Positions 56,705-64,000 of a stretch of DNA of 64,000 bases are shown here, one piece after another; the stretch's first letter is position 1; every line of letters begins with the position of its first letter. Made by a program: the position numbers and the translations under genes. A model generated the notes under the pieces. That model was not told the origin of the DNA, did no database searches, and saw only the letters and a list, made by a program, of their open reading frames with translations. This DNA is from Tragulus kanchil (taxonomy: Eukaryota > Chordata > Mammalia > Artiodactyla > Tragulidae): contig JAIOJX010000030.1 in assembly GCA_022376925.1 (NCBI GenBank), positions 175,021,298 through 175,085,297 of the forward strand, read 5' to 3'.

Positions 56705-57190
56705 TTATTGCTGTTGTTAGTCGCTAAGTAGTGTCCAATTCTTTTATGATCCCATGGACTCTACCCAGACTCCTCTCTCTATGCAGGAATACTGGAGTGG
56801 CTTGCCATTCTCTTCTTCAGGGAGGATTTCTAACCCAAGGATCAACCCCTCATCGCCTGCAGTGGCAGGTGGATTTTTTTTTTAACACTTTTTTTTTTTT
56901 TTGGCCACTTCTATTGCTCTTTCATTTATTTATTTTTTGTTCTTTTGGCCTGTGTGGCCTCCCATCGCAGTGGCCTCTATCACAGCAGGGTACCAGCTCT
57001 GGGCACATGCGCTCCAGAGCTCCAGCTCAGTAGTTGAACATATCGGTCCAGCCGCTCCACGGCACACAGGATGTTGTCAAGCCAGGGATTGAACCGGTGC
57101 CCCTTGCACTGCAAGGCAGTGTCCTTACCACTGGACCACCAGGGAAGCCTAGCAGATGGATTCTTTACCACTGAGCCACCTGGGAAGCCT
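56705..57190 (-). mobile_element. Bov-tA SINE split by a CHR-like SINE
   Basis: Left part 56705-56875 and right part 57152-57190 together make one minus-strand Bov-tA (TTGTTAGTCGCTAAGTAGTG to CACTGAGCCACCTGGGAAGC). The CHR-like SINE at 56876-57151 sits between duplicated target bases. Confidence 0.92.
56876..57151 (-). mobile_element. CHR-like SINE nested in Bov-tA
   Basis: Minus-strand copy inserted into an older Bov-tA element. Near-exact target site duplication (GCAGGTGGATT at 56865-56875, GCAGATGGATT at 57152-57162). Shows that the CHR-like family moved after this Bov-tA. Confidence 0.93.
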
Positions 57191-57871
57191 GAGCCCTATT
57201 ATTATGACACATGAACTCTGTGTTGAGAAGCATCTAACAGAAATACCTGGAACATAAACAGCTCAGGTCTATTGGATGAATTAAGCCCTTCCTATTCTCA
57301 AAGTAGTATTTAGGAGGGAAAAAAAAGTGTGTCTAAGGAGAGCAGAGTATAAAATAGGGCGTGGGCTAAAACTCACCATAGTCTAAGAACAGTTTAAAAG
57401 GCCTTGAATCTTCAAGTCTAACTCCAGTTCTATTTACCTCAACCTGTTCCAGCTTCCATACATCACGGTCCAAATTCAGTCACCCTCTGACCTTGGTAGT
57501 TGGAAGATGTTTGCTTACATCTACTTCAGTTCCTTCAAGGATAGCCTCCACTGTAAACAGACAGACATTATAATTTTGGGGATCAGTTTTGTAAGGCTGC
57601 GTGGGTGAATCAATACACTAGGTTCCTAAAACTTCAAAGCCAGAAAAAAAAACTGGCCTTTTGACAACCCTAAAGAGTAATCCTAGAGCTTCCTACATGA
57701 AATATCAAGACTATTATCAAGTCTATTAAATGAAGCACTTTTCTACTCTAAAAAGTTGTTAAGTGAATACCCCAGAAAATAATGTAAAAAAAAAAAAAAT
57801 TAAGTGATGTGACGATGACTTTCAAAATCCTGACTATTGCTTTTTTCTGAAGCAATATATATACTTGCTTT
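57191..57871. other. Intergenic DNA, no gene seen
   Basis: Unique sequence between two SINE insertions; no coding match. Confidence 0.55.
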
Positions 57872-57887
57872 ATAAAAGGTGGAGGCA

Positions 57888-58204
57888 GGGGCTTCCCTGG
57901 TGGTCCAGTGGTTAAGGACACTGCCTTGCAGTGCAAGGGGCGCTGGTTCGATCCCTGGCCTGGGAAGATCCCATGTGCCATGGAGCGGCTGGACTGATGT
58001 GTCCAATCGCCGAGCCGGAGCTCTGGAGCATATGCGCCCAGAGCCGGTGCTCTGCGACAACAGAGGCCACCGCGATGGGAGGCCCACAGGAGCCAAAGAA
58101 CAAAGAAGGATGAAAATAGATAAATGAAAGACCAATAGAAGTGGCCAGCCCGCTCCCCTCCCTCCCCAACTCACCACACCAAAAAATAAAAAAATAAAAT
58201 AAAA
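57888..58204 (+). mobile_element. CHR-like SINE
   Basis: Full-length young copy. Exact 16-base target site duplication ATAAAAGGTGGAGGCA at 57872-57887 and 58205-58220. Tail has the C-rich CCCGCTCCCCTCCCT block before an A-rich end. Confidence 0.94.
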
Positions 58205-58469
58205 ATAAAAGGTGGAGGCAAGGGAGAATAAAAAAGTGAAAGAGAGGGGAATACATGCAACCCCACAAGTGATTAGGTAAAGAGCCAACTCCAGAATTCA
58301 ATAACTGTTTCCTTAGCTAGGTAACAAAAGCTAAATTTCATGTTTGCTTTAAAACTGTACAGTATCGAGAACTGTCACTCCTATGTATTCTAAGGACAGA
58401 AGTCCCAAAGTCTGTCAACACACTTGGCAAGACACGGGTGACAGAGACTAGTGGAAAGAAAAACCAGTA

Positions 58470-58800
58470 CCTCCCTGTGAGGGGCAATGGGGCAATTCCC
58501 AGTTTAAGTGCAAAGGCATCCGCCCTTTGACCCAGGTATGTTTCTGTGAATTGCTACACATGTACATAATGATCCACTGCAGTATTGTTTATAAAAATCA
58601 AAAAGTTATAAACAACCCAAATGTCTATCATAAGGACAAGTTAAATACTTTATAGAACCCGCACACAGTGAAAAGGGATCCATTGTGCAGTGAAAGAAAT
58701 TGAGGAATTATCTCCATATTGCTGCAGAAATATCACCAGTGGGGGGAAAAGGCCATGTTCAAATACCTTCTACATAAGAAATTTTTTAAGGTATATATTT
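58470..58800 (+). mobile_element. Old LINE-1 fragment
   Basis: CATCCGCCCTTTGACCCAGG, TATTGTTTATAAAAATCAAA, AACAACCCAAATGTCTATCA and GTGAAAGAAATTGAGGAATT appear in the order of an L1M 3-prime UTR. Confidence 0.7.
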
Positions 58801-58866
58801 CTATTTGTTTCTGTATAAGAAAACACTAGAAAAGATAAATAAGAAATCAATTATAAAGAATCACAG

Positions 58867-59185
58867 TGGGCTTCCCTGATGGTCCAGTGGGTAAGGACAC
58901 CGCCTTGCAGTGCAAGGGGCACCGGTTCGATCCCTGGCCTGGGAAGATCCCACGTGCCGCGGAGCGGCTGGACTGATGTGTCCAATTGCCGAGCCGGGGC
59001 TCTGGAGCACATGCGCCCAGAGCCGGCGCTCTGCAACAACAGAGGCCACCGTGATGGGAGGCCCACAGGAGCCAAAGAACAAGGACAGACGAAAATAGAG
59101 AAATGAAAGACCAACAGAAGTGACCTGCCCGCTCCCCTCCCTCCCCACCCCCGCCAAAATAAATAAATTAATTAATTCTTTTAAA
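58867..59185 (+). mobile_element. CHR-like SINE
   Basis: Full-length young copy. Target site duplication AAAGAATCACAG at 58855-58866 and 59186-59197. Its tail marks the left edge of duplication 14; a tail-only repeat recurs at 60225-60275. Confidence 0.93.
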
Positions 59186-61311
59186 AAAGAATCACAGCAG
59201 TGGCAGAGTTGTTAGTCATGGGGGAGATCAAGAGTTCATATGTTTTTCATGGACAGTCAATTTTTAAATCATGGGGCTTACATATGAAAAATCAACTTAT
59301 TGGGAAAATAAATGGAATTTTAAAAAAAAATGGTTGAGCTTCGTTCCCCACATGCCCTACTAAACTGCTAAATCAAACACAGCAACTTTCCAGCAAGAAT
59401 GTATTTTCATCACCATTCATGTGCTAAGTTACTGATGTGTCCAGAAAAAGGAGGAATTATATAAAAGCTTAACTCTTCTTTAAAGAGTGAGGAGAGCTAG
59501 TAATTTCATAAATTGGCTCGTGGTGTGACAATTTCTTTTTCCTTAGGGGATGATGCAAGTAGAAGGAGTCATCTAATTCATGTGTTGGGTTACAGTCGAT
59601 AGAAAAGATGGACTCTCTTAACAGGAACAAGATAGTACACTGTGTGATAGACTGCACAAACCCGAGGGCTGTAGATTATGTAAGAGCTACTTGGAGACCC
59701 ACTCTAAGTAGTAATCTGCTAATGTTCTACTTCCCATGTTTCAGACAGACCATCTTGATTTTGTTGGGGATTTTCCCCCTTTACTATTTTAAAGGTAACT
59801 GCCTCAGGTTTCTCCAAACTCTACATAAATTCAAGCAGAACCAAGCAATGCTGCAGTTACAAAGTGTCAAAACATTGACTCTAAACATATGCCCCCAAAT
59901 TGGTAGCATATACGAGGTTTAGATTTTTTCAACATAGTACACCAGAATACACTTTTGTCTGCAGTCTGGGAGAAATGCTTGAAAAATTTAATGGCTTTCA
60001 AAGACTCAATGTGGTTATATCATTTCCTTCGAACAAAATCTAAGTTATTGCATCATTCTGTAAACTGTGATCTTCAGCCCTTAACTATGTTAAAAGTTAC
60101 AAAATGTAACCATTTCTGTGGCTTTAGGATTATTTTTAAGCAGAAAGAATATGCAACACTTATAACAGGAGTATGCAACACTTACAATCACGAGGATACT
60201 AGGACCAGAAAAGGTCACTTTCATCTCCCTCCCCACCCCGCCAAAATAAATAAATTAATTAATTCTTTTAAAAAAGAATCACAGCAGTGGCAGAGTTGTT
60301 AGTCATGGGGGAGATCAAGAGTTCATATGTTTTTCATGGACAGTCAATTTTTAAATCATGGGGCTTACATATGAAAAATCAACTTATTGGGAAAATAAAT
60401 GGAATTTTAAAAAAAAATGGTTGAGCTTCGTTCCCCACATGCCCTACTAAACTGCTAAATCAAACACAGCAACTTTCCAGCAAGAATGTATTTTCATCAC
60501 CATTCATGTGCTAAGTTACTGATGTGTCCAGAAAAAGGAGGAATTATATAAAAGCTTAACTCTTCTTTAAAGAGTGAGGAGAGCTAGTAATTTCATAAAT
60601 TGGCTCGTGGTGTGACAATTTCTTTTTCCTTAGGGGATGATGCAAGTAGAAGGAGTCATCTAATTCATGTGTTGGGTTACAGTCGATAGAAAAGATGGAC
60701 TCTCTTAACAGGAACAAGATAGTACACTGTGTGATAGACTGCACAAACCCGAGGGCTGTAGATTATGTAAGAGCTACTTGGAGACCCACTCTAAGTAGTA
60801 ATCTGCTAATGTTCTACTTCCCATGTTTCAGACAGACCATCTTGATTTTGTTGGGGATTTTCCCCCTTTACTATTTTAAAGGTAACTGCCTCAGGTTTCT
60901 CCAAACTCTACATAAATTCAAGCAGAACCAAGCAATGCTGCAGTTACAAAGTGTCAAAACATTGACTCTAAACATATGCCCCCAAATTGGTAGCATATAC
61001 GAGGTTTAGATTTTTTCAACATAGTACACCAGAATACACTTTTGTCTGCAGTCTGGGAGAAATGCTTGAAAAATTTAATGGCTTTCAAAGACTCAATGTG
61101 GTTATATCATTTCCTTCGAACAAAATCTAAGTTATTGCATCATTCTGTAAACTGTGATCTTCAGCCCTTAACTATGTTAAAAGTTACAAAATGTAACCAT
61201 TTCTGTGGCTTTAGGATTATTTTTAAGCAGAAAGAATATGCAACACTTATAACAGGAGTATGCAACACTTACAATCACGAGGATACTAGGACCAGAGGGC
61301 ACTTTCATCTC
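59137..61311 (+). repeat. Tandem duplication 14 (59137-60227 / 60225-61311)
   Basis: Offset 1087-1088 nt. It begins in the C-rich tail of a CHR-like SINE. Differences are one C in a C-run at the left of the right copy and a few bases at the right end of the left copy. Confidence 0.95.
59198..60224. other. Intergenic DNA, no gene seen (duplicated)
   Basis: AT-rich unique sequence, repeated as 60285-61299. Open frames of 104-138 codons, present in both copies, have no recognisable similarity. Confidence 0.55.
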
Positions 61312-61364
61312 TCTTCCCTGCTATGTCTCACCTCCATTCAAATCTCTAGGTTGCTGAATCACAG

Positions 61365-61510
61365 AATGTTAGTGGGTGCAATGATACTGGAAATCCTCTA
61401 CTTTTCAGTTTACAGAAGGGAAAACTACAGAGCCACTGGGGGGTTAGCAATTCACTGATCACACAACCAGTGAACAGCAAAGAACTCATTCTCTTATCCA
61501 GCACTCCTGA
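61365..61510 (+). mobile_element. MIR-like SINE fragment
   Basis: TTACAGAAGGGAAAACTACA, GAGCCACTGGGGGGTTAGCA, CACACAACCAGTGAACAGCA and TTATCCAGCACTCCTGAG follow MIR order. Confidence 0.6.
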
Positions 61511-62372
61511 GAGACCAGGCTAAGGGAACATTTGAAGGTGACAATTTTTTCCCACCACAATCCTTTTACGAACGCGAGACCTGCAAGTTCCAGTAAATGA
61601 GGCTAAGGTACCCTCTCCTTCCCGTTTTCTGCCCGGAAATCTGCATTAGCTAAATCACCAGTTTCCTTGGAATTTTAAAACAGAATTACCTTACCAAAGA
61701 AAGAGCTTGTTAATCAAATGGAATAATGAACGACTTTGGCTGTTGCTCAGATTAAGAAACTTTCCACTAAGTCTGTCTAGCATGTCAATGACTTGCTTCT
61801 GTTTACCTAAGGACATTCAAGAGGCAGCAATTACAAAAGTACCTATTTTTATTAACGGCTGGGTTTTAAACAGAAATTTCTGGAAGATATTTAATAATCA
61901 GCAGGAAGCACCTGCCATGGGTTGCGCATTTGTAGAACTGCAAACTGAAGGGGAAGTCAGGCAAGCCTCGTGTTTGCTTTAACTGTCTTCCTTTTCAAGT
62001 ATCTTCAGGGCTCTACATGTTACTGAGGGTACGGACCTTTTAAGTTTGGAACAAGATGAAAATACTTCACATACTGAAGATGGTGCTTCCCTCAATGGCA
62101 CATTTGGAGAAGAAAGCATTCAGCCAACTGGATGTTACAGATATGGTTCCAGCTACAGCAAATTAAAGCTCTCATTTTCAATCTATCAGTCCCTGAAAAG
62201 GTTGGAATGGCAATACCAAAGGAACATTTCAGTCTAACTGGATCCTATAAGAAAAGAATACACAAGACAATTAGTCCCATGGTCAAAAACAATAAACAGT
62301 CCAACACATCAAATTTACTTGACAGAATCAAAGGGACTAATGCTACAATTTCTGAAAGCAAGTAACAGACTT
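61511..62372. other. Intergenic DNA, no gene seen
   Basis: No repeat or coding match recognised. By mammalian gene order the neighbour ARL8B would be expected further right, but no exon of it was found here. Confidence 0.5.
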
Positions 62373-62391
62373 AGAAATGAAGGTAGAATAA

Positions 62392-62717
62392 CGGGCTTCC
62401 CTGGTGGTCCAGTGGGTAAGGACACTGCCTTGCAGTGCAAGGGGCGCCGGTTTGATCCCTGGCCTGGGAAGATCCCACGTGCCACGGAGCGGCTGGACCA
62501 ATGTGTCCAGTTACCGAGCTGGAGCTCTGGAGCGCATGTGCCCAGAGCCAGTGCTCTGCGACAACAGAGGCTACTGCGATGGGAGGCCCACAGGAGCCAA
62601 AGAACAACGATGGATGAAAATGGACAAATGAAAGACCAATAGAAGTGGCCCACCCGCCCCCCCCCCCCCCACCCCACCCCAAAAATAAATAAATAAATAA
62701 ATCTTAAAAAAAAAAAA
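62392..62717 (+). mobile_element. CHR-like SINE
   Basis: Full-length young copy with a C run and AAATA tail. 19-base target site duplication with one mismatch, at 62373-62391 and 62718-62736. Confidence 0.94.
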
Positions 62718-63394
62718 AGAAATGAGGGTAGAATAAGATAAATTCATACCCCCTTCCCAACCGTGCCTCTGGAACACTCCTCCTTCAAAATACCACTTTA
62801 GTAAGAATTTGTTGAGAAGGGGATCAAATGGGTAACATGATTATATGGCTCTGATTCAATGAAAGAACATAAACCTGATACCCAGGTACTTCTATCTTAG
62901 AAATGCAAAACACAATTGACTAACACTGTTTGGCTGTTCAGAATGACAGTGTAGATGTGGATGAAAAGTCAAGGTTAATTTCTCTGGGTAAAAATACATA
63001 AAATCATTTCCCCAGTAGCTTTGATGGAAAAAATGTTCACGTTTACATACAAAAGATAAAATACTAAACAAAACAGGTCAAATGCTTTACTTTAAAACTG
63101 TGCCTCTTTGGGAAAATTACCATGCTTGATACTTTTCATCCTGGAAGTCAACCTTCATGACTGAAGTCAGTAAGTAGACATGTCTGGAGATACCCAAGAC
63201 TTCCATGGGGTCATGACCCGTAGACTTAGCAAATCTTGCCTTATCTATGGAGCTCGATGTGCAGAAGCGTGGATATCCATAGTTCCATTTCCTCCAGGAT
63301 ATTGCTTTCTTCACATTGTATTACTCTGAACCATTTTGTTTTTAATTTACCAAAGTACTGTACTTGGCTATTTGCAGTGTTTCCAAAACCAAAT

Positions 63395-63695
63395 TTCTTT
63401 TTTTTGGAGGGGGGGGGCAGGTTGGGGAAGGAGGGCGGGTGGGCCACTTCTATTGGTCTTTTATTTATTTTTCATCCATCTTTGTTCTTCGGCCCGTGTG
63501 GGCCTCCCATCGCAGTGGCCTCTGTGGTCGCAGAGCATCGGCTCTGGGCGCATGCGCTCCAGAGCTCCAGCTCGGTAATTGGACACATTGGTCCAGCCGC
63601 TCCGTGGCACGTGGGATCTTCCCAGGCCAGGGATTGAACCAGCGCCCCTTGCACTGCAAGGCGGTGTCCTTACCCACTGGACCACCAGGGAAGCC
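63395..63695 (-). mobile_element. CHR-like SINE
   Basis: Minus-strand full-length copy. Exact target site duplication CCAAAACCAAAT at 63383-63394 and 63696-63707. Confidence 0.94.
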
Positions 63696-63699
63696 CCAA

Positions 63700-63816
63700 A
63701 ACCAAATGCTTTTAATCTTCAATACTTGATGCAATAGAAGCTGCAAAGATATGCCACTTTATCTATGGACTGGAGTTTTTGTATACCAATAAATTTTTGT
63801 TTAAAGAAAAAAAAAA
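63700..63816 (+). other. mRNA 3-prime-end-like sequence
   Basis: AATAAA at 63788-63793 followed 10-15 nt later by a poly(A) run (63807-63816) on the plus strand. This looks like a retrocopy end or a genuine 3-prime UTR end. I could not match the upstream sequence (62740-63394, interrupted by a SINE) to a known gene. Confidence 0.3.
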
Positions 63817-63854
63817 GTAAGTCCTGTAATTTGTTTATTAAGAGCTTTGCTATG

Positions 63855-64000
63855 ATTTTTTTTTTTTTTTTTAATTTGAGAGGGGTGGGGTGGGGAGGGA
63901 GGGGAGCAAGTGGGCCACTTCTATCGGTCTTTCATTTGTCCATTTTCATTCATCTTTGTTCTTTGGGCCGTGTGGGCCTCCCATCGCAGTAGCCTCTGTT
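63855..64000 (-). mobile_element. CHR-like SINE, cut by window end
   Basis: T-rich start, then the reverse complement of the tail and 3-prime body (GGGCCACTTCTATCGGTCTT; GTGGGCCTCCCATCGCAGT). The remainder lies beyond the window. Confidence 0.9.

Noticed and set aside
4805..61311. A novel tandem-amplification system (for example a mobile element copying about 1.1-kb neighbours)
   Set aside because: There is no common motif, terminal repeat or target duplication at the junctions; sequence content differs at every site and errors pile up at the inner edges. Assembly overlap explains all this more simply.
57888..63695. tRNA genes
   Set aside because: The A- and B-box-like sequences belong to tRNA-derived SINE heads; no intact cloverleaf with an anticodon arm was found outside SINEs.
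38391..63998. Repeated short proteins with [18 protein letters not shown] sequence
   Set aside because: These are translations of CHR-like SINE copies in various frames, not genes.
53310..64000. ARL8B 3-prime exons, expected upstream of EDEM1 from mammalian gene order
   Set aside because: No sequence encoding its C-terminus was recognised; the neighbour probably begins beyond the window or only a UTR lies here, which I cannot prove.

Overview
The window is mammalian nuclear DNA from a ruminant artiodactyl. It holds Bov-tA SINEs, ruminant-type LINE-1 3-prime tails, ancient mammalian MIR and MER5A-like repeats, and many young copies of a tRNA-derived (CHR-like) SINE. Introns have GT/AG borders and there is a CpG-rich promoter. 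The abundance of the CHR-like SINE next to ordinary Bov-tA suggests a ruminant lineage other than the well-known cattle/sheep/deer genomes. A chevrotain (Tragulidae) is my guess, and it is only a guess.

There is one recognisable protein-coding gene: EDEM1, the ER degradation-enhancing alpha-mannosidase-like protein 1 (glycoside hydrolase family 47), on the minus strand. All 12 coding exons can be placed, from the start codon at 51612 to the stop at 22851. They join in frame into a 653-residue protein (1962 nt including stop) carrying the hallmark GH47 motifs. A CpG-rich, GC-box-rich promoter lies to the right of 51612. A 3-prime UTR of about 3.7 kb, after removing one duplicated block, probably ends at an AATAAA near 18087. 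The gene serves ER quality control: its product recognises and trims misfolded N-glycoproteins for ER-associated degradation and is induced by the unfolded protein response. Short promoter elements compatible with that control are visible.

Layout: 1-16 kb is intergenic DNA with old repeats, L1 fragments and a few SINEs. 18-22.9 kb is the probable EDEM1 3-prime UTR. 22.9-51.6 kb is the EDEM1 body. 51.6-53.3 kb is the promoter, present twice. 53.3-64 kb is intergenic DNA crowded with SINEs, with no coding exon seen.

The most striking structure is not a gene. Fourteen head-to-tail direct duplications, each with a unit of about 0.93-1.25 kb and nearly identical copies, are scattered from 4.8 to 61.3 kb. 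Together they make about 15.4 kb (roughly a quarter) of the window redundant. The few differences between copies mostly sit next to the junction, at the right end of the left copy or the left end of the right copy. That is the pattern expected if overlapping contig ends were laid side by side instead of merged. I therefore read them as probable assembly errors, with real tandem duplication as the alternative. They duplicate EDEM1 exons 6, 10, 12 and part of exon 1, and would mislead automatic gene models. I found no previously undescribed biological system; the novel-looking items are this duplication pattern and an active-looking CHR-like SINE subfamily.
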